Origin: Bacillota bacterium
GTDB lineage: Bacteria > Bacillota > DTU030
Assembly (NCBI GenBank): GCA_012841005.1
Contig: DUVO01000142.1
Coordinates: forward strand, 1 to 12,474
Direction: 5' to 3'
DNA: 12,474 bases
The position numbers and the translations under genes are program-made. How positions within the stretch are numbered: the first letter of the stretch is position 1; every line of letters begins with the position of its first letter. Positions 1-6,258 of the stretch are shown here, in pieces. The notes under the pieces were generated by a model. The model saw only the letters and a list, made by a program, of their open reading frames with translations, made no database searches and was not told the origin of the DNA.

Positions 1-260
1 AAGGCTCCGGACCTCCTGTCCTCCGCACCGGTGGCCTGCGGAACCGTCGCGAGTTTCTTAGCCGCTCGTCGCAATGTCGCTTCGCCAGAAAAACAGCCGT
101 ACCCTTTACCAATCATATCTTCAAAAGGCCACAGGGAGATTAGCTACACTCTAGTGACATGGGGACGAACAGCCGTTGCAGTAGTCGGTGTCCAGTGCCG
201 GAAGTACCCCGAAAACAGCATTGAGAAACAGGATAAGAGAGCGCAGGCGAGTGAGGAAAA

Positions 261-307
261 GCAGCGACACCATGTTTGAGCCCCGAAGGGGCGCGTTGTG
301 TCGCTGC
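261..307. repeat. Perfect 10-bp stem with an inner GCCCC/GGGGC hairpin
   Basis: Bases 261-270 (gcagcgacac) pair exactly with 298-307 (gtgtcgctgc). Inside the loop, 280-284 and 288-292 form a second 5-bp G-C stem around a GAA loop. No T-run follows on either strand, so this is not a standard terminator. It lies inside the 195-373 inverted-repeat element. Confidence 0.55.
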
Positions 308-309
308 CC

Positions 310-328
310 GAACGAGCCGAGCTCGTTC
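310..328. repeat. Perfect 8-bp hairpin with a 3-nt loop
   Basis: Bases 310-317 (gaacgagc) pair with 321-328 (gctcgttc) around the loop CGA, only two bases after the previous stem. No U-tract follows on either strand. On the minus strand it begins at the stop codon of an 18-codon frame (383-327) that has a good ribosome binding site, an arrangement reminiscent of leader-peptide structures. Function is unknown. Confidence 0.5.
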
Positions 329-478
329 AGTAATTTGGTGTGTCTCCTGCTGTGGAGGGGTACTTCCGGCACTTGTTACCCATAACCTATTACCTCCAAG
401 AGGAATGGCCTCGCAGGTTTATCACTCTAAACGCACCGGCGAAAACCAGCGGCAGGAGTGAAACAGCCTAAGTAAAGT

Positions 479-1858
479 CTAATAGTACCTCTCCACCCCA
501 AAGCGATACAGCTCCACCGGCTCCCCGGGCCTGATGCCCGCCTTCTGGGAGGCAATTTCCACCTGCTCTCCCGCCGTCGTGACCCCCTCCAGGTTGGGCA
601 GGAGCAAACCGGTGCGGCGTCCGGATTTTACAATAACCCCGTACCGGTATGGATCCAGTTCCTCTACCCCGGCAATGGGTTCCGCCGGACTCAAGACATC
701 GACCGAATAGGTGAGCTGGGAAAGTTCATCGGCCTGCACCGGATGAAAGCGGGGATCATGGACCCCGGCACTTACGGCATTGGCGATGATCTCTGCGGCC
801 AGGTTATCCTGGGTAGGCTCCACGGTGCCAATACAACCCCGCAGCATTCCGTGCTTTTTCAGGGACACGAAGGCCCCCGCCCGGCGCTCCATTCCCGGCG
901 GGAGGGGATGGGGAACATCCAGCCGTTTTCCCTCCCGCACGTAGGTTTCCAAACTGCGGCGGGCCAGCTTAACATATTCGCTTTCCCCCCGTACCCTTCC
1001 CTGTTTTTCCGCCTCCCCGCCTTTCCCGCCCAGGTATTCCCCCGGAGTCAGGACCGCAACCATATACCCCACCCCAAAGGGACCCTCATAGGATAATACC
1101 TGACTTTCCACCATAAAACCATCCAGGGAGCCACTCAGCATTATAATGGAACGCCAGCCGCACTCACCGGCCTGTTCCGCAAGCCGGGGATCAATGCCCG
1201 TGATTCCCCTGACATTCCACTTTCTAACTGCCTCGGTAATCTCGGCATCGAAGACTCTTCCCTTTTCATCGTAGCCCGCAGGGGCATCGGGGGTAAGGCG
1301 GTGGGAAAGGTCACTGCTGGCTACCACCACCACCCGTTTTCCCCTTCTTGCACTGGCTAAGGCCAGGGCACGGCCGAAATTGTAGAGGACTTCGGGAGGG
1401 AGAAGGGCTATCCCCACAACAACAAGGGATGCTACAATCCCCTCCTCCCGGAAATAGTACAGGGGTACCAAAACGCCGTGATCCAGCTCTTCTCGGATCC
1501 CAAACCGTTCCTGAACCGCGTCGGTCAATTCTGCCACTGGTACCTCCAGTTCCCGGCAGGCAACCCTTATCTCCCGTACCAGTTCCAGGTCATTAGCAAC
1601 GGTATAGCTCACCCTCGGGGCACCGAAAGGGGCAAAACTCCCCTGCAGCTTTGGCTGTACCGCCAGAGATACGGCATCCCGGAAAACTGGGCTGTGGGGA
1701 CTTATGACAACAAGGGCCTCGGGCCCAACTTCCTTTACCCTTCGGGCCACCTTCTGCATAGCCTCCCTGGTTGCCGCCACCTTGGATAACTCCTGTCTAC
1801 CTACCTCCGGTATTATAATGGGGGGATGGGGGACGATGGCACCCAAGACAACACTCAT
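479..1858 (-). CDS. Memo (LigB-like) - AMMECR1 fusion protein, AmmeMemoRadiSam system
   Basis: This 459-residue protein has two domains. Residues 1-271 are a Memo/class III extradiol dioxygenase (LigB)-type fold, with candidate metal-binding histidines H11 (VPHPP), H55 (SPHSP), H127 (LDHG) and H186 (SDLSH). Residues about 294-459 form an AMMECR1 domain with the conserved LRGCIGT motif at 339-345 and HDPRF at 367-371. A glycine- and charge-rich linker (272-293) joins them. These two domains and a radical SAM enzyme make up the AmmeMemoRadiSam system, found widely in prokaryotes, whose reaction is not established to my knowledge. I chose the ATG at 1858, not the upstream frame extension to 1906, because AGGAGG lies 10 nt before it and the homologous sequence begins MSVVLG. 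It follows the arginase gene by 16 nt and is probably co-transcribed. The radical SAM partner is not visible downstream, where a structured repeat region lies instead. Confidence 0.9.
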   Translation of the reverse strand: MSVVLGAIVPHPPIIIPEVGRQELSKVAATREAMQKVARRVKEVGPEALVVISPHSPVFRDAVSLAVQPKLQGSFAPFGAPRVSYTVANDLELVREIRVACRELEVPVAELTDAVQERFGIREELDHGVLVPLYYFREEGIVASLVVVGIALLPPEVLYNFGRALALASARRGKRVVVVASSDLSHRLTPDAPAGYDEKGRVFDAEITEAVRKWNVRGITGIDPRLAEQAGECGWRSIIMLSGSLDGFMVESQVLSYEGPFGVGYMVAVLTPGEYLGGKGGEAEKQGRVRGESEYVKLARRSLETYVREGKRLDVPHPLPPGMERRAGAFVSLKKHGMLRGCIGTVEPTQDNLAAEIIANAVSAGVHDPRFHPVQADELSQLTYSVDVLSPAEPIAGVEELDPYRYGVIVKSGRRTGLLLPNLEGVTTAGEQVEIASQKAGIRPGEPVELYRFGVERYY

Positions 1859-1868
1859 AGCAGACCCA

Positions 1869-1874
1869 CCTCCT
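1869..1874 (-). promoter_or_regulatory. Ribosome binding site of the Memo-AMMECR1 gene
   Basis: AGGAGG on the minus strand, 10 nt before the ATG at 1858 and just past the TAG stop of the arginase gene. It decides the start, because the in-frame extension upstream to 1906 reads back into the arginase coding region. Confidence 0.75.
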
Positions 1875-2768
1875 CTAAAAGATCCTTTTCCCCAAGGCAG
1901 AAGCAATTAACTCCACTGCCAGCTCCGCCGTCTGGTTCCTGCAGTCGAGAATAGGGTTAACTTCAACCATATCCAGGGCCAGAAACCGTCCTGACTGGGC
2001 AACCAGTTCCATAGCCAGATGGGCTTCCCGATAGGTAATCCCGCCCGGAACCGCGGTCCCCACTCCCGGCGCCTGCAGGGGATCAATAACATCAACATCG
2101 AAGCTCACATACAGACCCTCCGCACCGGCCCCCGCTATAGCCACGGCTTCCTTTACCACCGCCTGCATCCCGCGCTCATCTACATCCTGCATGGTAAAGA
2201 CAGTAACCCGGGAGCTGCGCAACAGGTCCCTCTCCTGGGGGTCCAAATCCCGGACTCCGATAATAACCACCTTTTCCTCGGCAATCTTGGGTCCGGACCC
2301 GCCGCACTGGACCAGTTCCCCTGGCCCCCGCCCCACAGCAACGGCCAGGGGCATACCGTGGACATTTCCGGAAGTGGTGGTCTCGGGAGTGTTAAAATCA
2401 CCGTGGGCATCAAACCAGAGGAGCCCAAAGGAAGGTACCCGGTTGGCAAGGCCGGCGATACCGCCGATGGAAATACTGTGATCTCCTCCCAAAATGAGAG
2501 GAAATCCCCCGGCATCCAGGGCTTCCCCTACCTTTGCTGCCAGGAGTTCGTTGACCTCCAGGATCTCCGGCAGATACGCCAGGGACCCCCCCCTCCTGGT
2601 CAGACTGTCCCGTTCCGGCGCGGGAATATTGCCCAGGTCTTCCACATCATGGCCAATCTCCACCAGCTTCTCCCGCAGCAGGGCATACCGGATGGCACTG
2701 GGGCCCATGTCTACCCCCCGCCGGTTGGCACCGAGATCCACGGGGACACCAATGATTTTTACCTGCAC
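1875..2768 (-). CDS. rocF: Arginase (ureohydrolase family)
   Basis: A 297-residue ureohydrolase, the usual length of bacterial arginases. The binuclear manganese ligands are all visible: H97 in GGDHS, D120, H122 and D124 in the FDAHGD motif, and D224 and D226 in SFDVDVIDP. Residues 126-141 (N-T-P-E-T-T-T-S-G-N-V-H-G-M-P-L) are the arginase-type substrate loop, and EVNP at 269-272 is also typical. These, together with the N-terminal GVPVDLGANRRGVDMGPSAIRYA stretch, favour arginase (arginine to ornithine plus urea) over agmatinase, although the two families are often confused. The start is GTG, with AAGGAGG 9 nt upstream. A terminator of the preceding cupin gene lies upstream, so this gene likely has its own promoter within 2769-2965, though I find no convincing one. 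It pairs with the downstream Memo-AMMECR1 gene, and the product ornithine links it to ortAB. Confidence 0.88.
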   Translation of the reverse strand: MQVKIIGVPVDLGANRRGVDMGPSAIRYALLREKLVEIGHDVEDLGNIPAPERDSLTRRGGSLAYLPEILEVNELLAAKVGEALDAGGFPLILGGDHSISIGGIAGLANRVPSFGLLWFDAHGDFNTPETTTSGNVHGMPLAVAVGRGPGELVQCGGSGPKIAEEKVVIIGVRDLDPQERDLLRSSRVTVFTMQDVDERGMQAVVKEAVAIAGAGAEGLYVSFDVDVIDPLQAPGVGTAVPGGITYREAHLAMELVAQSGRFLALDMVEVNPILDCRNQTAELAVELIASALGKRIF

Positions 2769-2965
2769 CCGTTCCAGCCTCCTTCAGCATCTACCTGCCC
2801 TTTGCAGTTGACTTCTCCCTTCTCTAGAATATTCCTCCCTATGATACCCAAATGAACGGAAATCTAATGCCTAACTGCAAATTCCCCTGGCCTTAGGGGC
2901 AGAATCTCTTGACTGATGCAACCTCAGAAAGCATAGCCGTCGGTAATACCCCAAAACATTATTAG
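2769..2965 (-). other. Intergenic region upstream of arginase
   Basis: This gap holds the arginase ribosome binding site (AAGGAGG on the minus strand, 9 nt before the GTG) and must carry its promoter if the terminator at 2966-3005 works. I found only weak hexamers, such as TATCAT without a fitting -35. A small hairpin, CCCCT/AGGGG with a 6-nt loop, lies at 2884-2899. It lacks a U-run, so it could be an operator or leader hairpin rather than a terminator. Confidence 0.4.
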
Positions 2966-3005
2966 AAAAAAGACCCTGAACCTGCCCTGAAACAGGCAGA
3001 GGGTC
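2966..3005 (-). terminator. Rho-independent terminator after ortA-ortB-cupin
   Basis: On the minus strand GACCCT (3005-3000) pairs with AGGGTC (2977-2972). An inner CCTG/CAGG stem and short internal bulges complete the hairpin, and a run of six T follows immediately. It sits about 30 nt after the cupin stop codon and separates that transcription unit from arginase. Confidence 0.85.
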
Positions 3006-3035
3006 CCCCGGTTAGATTTGCCTCTCTATGGGTTT

Positions 3036-3440
3036 TTATGACCTGATCATCGTCAAGAGCATTTTAAAATCAGTAACAGCCTTTACCGAATGGGGTTTGT
3101 TGGCCGGCATTATCACCCCTTCCCCTGCCTGCAGGCGCAAGGGGGTTCCGGCAATGCTGATTATTGCTTCACCATCGAGAATTTGCACCAGGGCTGTATA
3201 GGGGGCCGTATGCTCACTGAGTTCCTGCCCTTCCGCAAAGGCAAAAAGGGTAATTGTTCCCGTTTCCCTGTTAATCAAAGTCCTGCTCACCACGGAGCCG
3301 GCCTGGTAGTTCACCAGGTCACCTAATTTCAAGACCTTCGCTACCAGATTTTCTATGTCAATACCCTCCCTCGGTAAAAGTGTCTTACCCCAGTATATCC
3401 TAACAACCTGCCAATCATTCCCCCGGTACCTTCTCCTCAC
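3036..3440 (-). CDS. Small cupin-domain protein
   Basis: A single-domain cupin of up to 134 residues. The recognisable family sequence starts near residue 30 and runs to the end: VVSR, then GQELSEHTAP with H77, LDGEAIISIAG at about 88-98, the glycine turn LQAGEGVIMPANKPH with H117, and the C-terminus FKMLLTMIRS. The metal-binding HxH motif of the first cupin box is reduced to one histidine. No substrate can be assigned. The GTG at 3440 is one base past the ortB stop, but residues 1-28 look unlike the family and have no good ribosome binding site. A GGGAGGG motif at 3370-3364 points to an internal start near residue 29, where only ATA or ATT codons are available. The family's usual length of about 105-110 residues fits that shorter form. 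It is probably co-transcribed with ortAB and ends before a terminator. Confidence 0.8.
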   Translation of the reverse strand: MRRRYRGNDWQVVRIYWGKTLLPREGIDIENLVAKVLKLGDLVNYQAGSVVSRTLINRETGTITLFAFAEGQELSEHTAPYTALVQILDGEAIISIAGTPLRLQAGEGVIMPANKPHSVKAVTDFKMLLTMIRS

Positions 3441-3441
3441 C

Positions 3442-4866
3442 TCACCCGGGGAGCTTTACCCCCAATTCCCTCAATTGTTCTCGGACAAATTCCAGAGAAG
3501 CCCTACTGTCTTCAGCCAGAAAAACAATATCCTTCCGGCTAACTTCCCTTACACCGGTGTTCTTTACTGCATTGCGTAAATAAGAACGACGTGCTTGGTC
3601 TAAATCAAACTCAACCACACCCAGTTGCCCCGGATGGGTAGGTATTACGATGCTTTTCCCCGGAAGGTTTTCCCGTGGATCCCCGCGGCGCACTGCGACT
3701 CCATTGTCCCGGGCAAAGGTTAGCTGTGCCGTCGGGTGTTTCCCTGCCCCCGTATACTCTGTTTCTTGGACTACCAGGATCTCATCCTCATTCATCTCCT
3801 GGGCAATAGCAAAGGCACCAGCCAGAGAGGTGTTACCCGCCGGGCCTCTTTCCAAACCTTCCAATTGAGCCAACATCTCCGTTACATAGAAGACCTCACC
3901 CTGAGTTACAGTTACATAGCGATCAAGATAACGGAGGGGTCGGGCTGCATTCCTGGGCACATCGGCCCGGTCGGGCCAGGTGGTAAAGGGAACGCCAAAA
4001 CCAGTATGGCCTGTAGTAAAGGATTTGCGGTTAAAATCGCCATCACTAGCCATATGTAACCCGCTGAGATCAACACTGACACCAATGACCCGGGTATCAG
4101 AACACCCGGCCTTCCTCAGCCCCCGTGCCGTCCCTGTCACATTCCCGCCACCGGCATGGGTAACAACAACGGCATCAGGTTTACGGCCGGTCAGTTCCCG
4201 CACCTGCTCTGCCAGTTCGTAACCCAAAGTTTCTACTCCGGCAATTCCAAAGGGAGTATAAAGGGAAGCATTGAGAAATCCGGTCTCTTCCAACAGGAGA
4301 AGAAAAACGTAAAATAATTCGGGTCCGACACTGAGTTGCACCACCTCCGCTCCGTAAGCCTCACATTTCCGTCCCTTTTCCACAATTTCCGGCTGGCCTA
4401 CCCCGCGGCTGTCAAAAACCTCCTGAACAACAATACACTTAAGGCCGCGCATGGCCGCCTGGGAAGCAACTGCTGCCCCATAGTTACCACTGGTAGCGGC
4501 AATTACCCCTGGGTAACCCATCTTTTTCGCATGGTAGACGGAGACACTGGCCCGTCGGTCCTTAAAACTACCGGAGAGATTGGCCGATTCGTCTTTAATA
4601 AAGATCCGGGCTCCTTTTCCCGGTGGTGCCATTTTACGTGCTAGGGCTGTCACATTTTTCAGTTCCAATAAAGGTGTATTTCCCACCCCGGTTTCCCTTT
4701 GAATTTTCCGGACTTCGTCCAGGGTATAGCCCGCTCTTGCCATCATGCCATCGTAATCAAAGGCAAGGGGGCTCAGGTCAAATTCAGTATAATCAATGCC
4801 TAAAGCCCTCTTCATTATTTCGTTGCGTCGGTCCATTACTGCCTTGTAGCTTCGATCTAAAGTCAT
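3442..4866 (-). CDS. ortB: 2-amino-4-oxopentanoate thiolase, beta (PLP) subunit
   Basis: A 474-residue fold-type II PLP enzyme related to threonine synthase. The Schiff-base lysine is K102 in SGSFKDRRA, the TSGNYGAA loop is at 125-132, and the glycine-rich phosphate loop AGGGNVTG is at 238-245. With its small partner OrtA it performs the CoA-dependent cleavage of 2-amino-4-oxopentanoate to acetyl-CoA and alanine, the last step of clostridial ornithine oxidation. The N-terminal stretch ahead of the core and the adjacent ortA separate it from ordinary threonine synthases or cysteate synthases. Its ATG overlaps the ortA stop as ATGA, which suggests translational coupling, and GGAAGGAG lies just upstream. 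The genes for the earlier pathway steps are not in the window. Confidence 0.88.
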   Translation of the reverse strand: MTLDRSYKAVMDRRNEIMKRALGIDYTEFDLSPLAFDYDGMMARAGYTLDEVRKIQRETGVGNTPLLELKNVTALARKMAPPGKGARIFIKDESANLSGSFKDRRASVSVYHAKKMGYPGVIAATSGNYGAAVASQAAMRGLKCIVVQEVFDSRGVGQPEIVEKGRKCEAYGAEVVQLSVGPELFYVFLLLLEETGFLNASLYTPFGIAGVETLGYELAEQVRELTGRKPDAVVVTHAGGGNVTGTARGLRKAGCSDTRVIGVSVDLSGLHMASDGDFNRKSFTTGHTGFGVPFTTWPDRADVPRNAARPLRYLDRYVTVTQGEVFYVTEMLAQLEGLERGPAGNTSLAGAFAIAQEMNEDEILVVQETEYTGAGKHPTAQLTFARDNGVAVRRGDPRENLPGKSIVIPTHPGQLGVVEFDLDQARRSYLRNAVKNTGVREVSRKDIVFLAEDSRASLEFVREQLRELGVKLPG

Positions 4867-5174
4867 TTGGCTCCTTCCTCCCCCCAGAGAATTTGCCTCA
4901 ATTCAGGCCCTATGACCAGGAGTTCTGGCACCGGACAGCCGTAATTGTGGTCGTAAGTGGGATTTACCGCCACCAATTCACCCTTCACCTGACGCCCAAT
5001 TACAGTAGTGATGGTAACCTCTTCCCCGATCCTGGCATCGTGCTGTAGAAAACCTTTTACTAACATGATCAGGGGGACCGCCTGGGTATCAGCCGGCACC
5101 TGGGGCGCCCGCTGACCCGGTTGCAGCACGATACGACGAACTTGAACCCAATCACCGGCTTTACCTTCGACCAA
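4863..5174 (-). CDS. ortA: 2-amino-4-oxopentanoate thiolase, alpha subunit
   Basis: A small protein of 103 residues. It carries the OrtA hallmarks: GDWVQVRRIVL near the N-terminus, PGQRAPQVPADT, LVKGFL, IGEEVTITTVIGRQVKGEL, and a conserved C-terminal NPTYDHNYGCPVPELL. OrtA is the obligate small partner of the PLP subunit OrtB. The frame is open back to a TTG at 5228, but that has no ribosome binding site. The TTG at 5174 has AAGGAGG 8 nt upstream and gives the usual family length of about 100 residues, so I prefer it. The gene begins about 100 nt after cwlD with no terminator between them. I see only weak promoter-like hexamers (TATACT near 5238) in that gap, so read-through from cwlD is possible. 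Confidence 0.85.
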   Translation of the reverse strand: MVEGKAGDWVQVRRIVLQPGQRAPQVPADTQAVPLIMLVKGFLQHDARIGEEVTITTVIGRQVKGELVAVNPTYDHNYGCPVPELLVIGPELRQILWGEEGAK

Positions 5175-5182
5175 ATACAACT

Positions 5183-5189
5183 CCTCCTT
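5183..5189 (-). promoter_or_regulatory. Ribosome binding site that sets the ortA start
   Basis: A perfect AAGGAGG on the minus strand, 8 nt before the TTG at 5174. It lies inside the longer open frame that begins at TTG 5228, and so argues that the shorter form is translated. Confidence 0.7.
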
Positions 5190-5273
5190 CCCCAGCAACT
5201 GCAGGGACTTCTCTTGGTCCTGTAACAATTACCAGTATAGTGCAGTAAATACCAATCTTTTATATATTCGCTT

Positions 5274-6008
5274 TTAGTTAACAATATCCTCCACTAACCA
5301 AGAACCGGAAAAATAACGGACCACCCCAATAAAGATACACCAGGCCAGCCTCTTTTGATATGCTCCCTGGCGCAAAAGGGCTTCCTCCCTGGGATTCGAA
5401 AGAAAGCCGATTTCAATTAAGGCGGCTGGGATCTCCAGGTTCCGGAGAATATAATACTCGGCCATCTGTACTTCCCGGTAATTATTGCCCAGGACATCAA
5501 TGCCTTCCACCAGTGCCCCCTGAATCTCCCTGGCCAGGTTTTTACTGCCGGGATGATTGTGACAGTAAAAGCACTGGGCACCATATTCGTAAGGAGAAGG
5601 GAAACTGTTGGCATGAATACTGAGGAAGAGATCGGCTGCCACTTCCTCGGCCAACTTTATCCGGGCATCCAGGTCCTCAACCTTATCTTCTGCCAGCTCC
5701 TCATCTTCATCCCTGGTTAAAAATACCCTTGCCCCTACCTGTTCCAGGTATTCGGCCAGGTACTTGGCCACGGCCAGGACGATTTCCTTCTCTTCGACCC
5801 CGCCCAGACCCCTGGCACCCCCGTCAAACCCACCGTGACCCGGGTCAAGAACGATTACCCTCTGGCCGACCTGACCGGCAAGGACGGCAATTTCCTTCCG
5901 GATGGAAAAGGTACTGAGGTTATAAAAAAGACCTATCAACAGGGCAAGTAGAATAAAACCCGAAACCCACCGCACTACCCCCGGCCATTTGTTGCCCTCT
6001 AAACTCAA
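5274..6008 (-). CDS. cwlD: N-acetylmuramoyl-L-alanine amidase CwlD (spore germination type)
   Basis: A 244-residue protein with one N-terminal membrane segment (about 13-30, uncleaved anchor or signal) followed by an Amidase_3 domain. The zinc ligands are H58 in LDPGHGG, E73 in the EEKE motif and H132 in SIHAN, and the catalytic glutamate is E199 in IEIGFLSN. CwlD proteins remove peptide side chains from muramic acid in the spore cortex so that muramic-delta-lactam can form, which is needed for germination. The position right after rplM-rpsI is the conserved location of cwlD in Firmicutes, which supports this assignment over other amidases. The start is TTG with GGGAGGAG close upstream. A terminator after rpsI lies before it, so it likely has its own, possibly sporulation-specific, promoter. 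Confidence 0.88.
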   Translation of the reverse strand: MSLEGNKWPGVVRWVSGFILLALLIGLFYNLSTFSIRKEIAVLAGQVGQRVIVLDPGHGGFDGGARGLGGVEEKEIVLAVAKYLAEYLEQVGARVFLTRDEDEELAEDKVEDLDARIKLAEEVAADLFLSIHANSFPSPYEYGAQCFYCHNHPGSKNLAREIQGALVEGIDVLGNNYREVQMAEYYILRNLEIPAALIEIGFLSNPREEALLRQGAYQKRLAWCIFIGVVRYFSGSWLVEDIVN

Positions 6009-6048
6009 GACCTCTCCTCCCTCCCCAAGGGTTCATGCTGTTATGGTT

Positions 6049-6064
6049 CTGTCCTGCTGGACAG
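6049..6064 (-). repeat. 16-nt perfect hairpin in the cwlD upstream region
   Basis: CTGTCC and GGACAG (6049-6054 and 6059-6064) form a 6-bp stem with a 4-nt loop, about 40 nt before the cwlD start. No U-run follows on either strand. It could be an operator or an mRNA hairpin near the 5' end. Confidence 0.4.
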
Positions 6065-6066
6065 GG

Positions 6067-6095
6067 TCTAAAACATACCCCTCAGCCTATGTAAA
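6067..6095 (-). promoter_or_regulatory. Weak candidate promoter for cwlD
   Basis: TTTACA (6095-6090) and TTTAGA (6072-6067) are separated by 17 nt on the minus strand, between the rpsI terminator and cwlD. The -10 match is poor for sigma-A. A sporulation sigma factor would be expected for this gene, but I could not match its consensus with confidence. Confidence 0.22.
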
Positions 6096-6151
6096 AGAGG
6101 CAGACGTCGCCCTGCTTTTATGCATATTACAGCCGGAAGGGATTTAGAAAC

Positions 6152-6221
6152 AAAAAAACCGCAGGCAAGGGCCGGGGATAGTTTTTCTCCCAACCTGCCC
6201 GTCGGCTCTTACTTGCGGTTT
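6152..6221 (-). terminator. Rho-independent terminator after rplM-rpsI
   Basis: On the minus strand AAACCGCA (6221-6214) pairs with TGCGGTTT (6163-6156), enclosing a long GC-rich inner arm, and a run of T follows directly. It lies about 38 nt after the rpsI stop codon. Confidence 0.8.
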
Positions 6222-6258
6222 CAAAAGCAGGGAAAAAGAAAGGACACCAGGGTCCTTT

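Larger units (their letters stand above)
195..373. repeat. 179-bp element with perfect 17-bp terminal inverted repeats
   Basis: The left arm AGTGCCGGAAGTACCCC (195-211) is matched exactly by its reverse complement at 357-373. The 145 nt between them contain two more perfect stems. The layout resembles a miniature inverted-repeat element (MITE) or a large structured RNA closed by a long-range helix. I see no convincing target-site duplication in the bases just outside the arms (gtgtcc on the left, tgttac on the right), which weakens a simple insertion reading. No transposase is encoded inside. Confidence 0.5.
1..478. other. Gene-free, highly structured left-end region
   Basis: No reading frame here looks like a known protein. 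The longest frames are a plus-strand frame at 31-279 and a minus-strand frame at 151-372. They run through the arms of the inverted repeat on opposite strands and have no family features. The stretch is rich in perfect inverted repeats (195-211 with 357-373, 261-270 with 298-307, 310-317 with 321-328). A 9-base direct repeat, aacagccgt, occurs at 92-100 and 168-176. A minus-strand frame starting with ATG at 115 stays open to the window edge (about 38 codons) but lacks a good ribosome binding site. The radical SAM partner expected next to the Memo-AMMECR1 gene is not here. A decayed mobile element, a group II intron fragment or a structured RNA are all possible, and I cannot decide between them. 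Confidence 0.5.

Noticed and set aside
31..461. Several short open frames on both strands in the left-end region (for example 31-279 plus and 151-372 minus)
   Set aside because: They pass through the repeat arms on opposite strands, lack family features and mostly lack ribosome binding sites.
1..478. CRISPR array
   Set aside because: The repeats are inverted and occur twice only, with no regularly spaced direct repeats.
1..478. Group II intron
   Set aside because: I could not find a 5' GTGCG boundary, a domain V hairpin or any reverse transcriptase sequence. A fragment remains possible.
1875..2768. Agmatinase (speB)
   Set aside because: The arginase-type TTTSGNVHG loop and the N-terminal RRGVDMGPSAIRYA motif favour arginase, though assay would be decisive.
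2019..2855. Long plus-strand open frame opposite arginase
   Set aside because: It is antisense to a clear arginase gene, proline-rich and low in complexity, with no motif. It is a GC-driven shadow frame.
3442..4866. Threonine synthase or cysteate synthase
   Set aside because: The PLP core fits, but the coupled small OrtA gene with its GDWVQV and RAPQVP motifs and the N-terminal extension identify OrtB.
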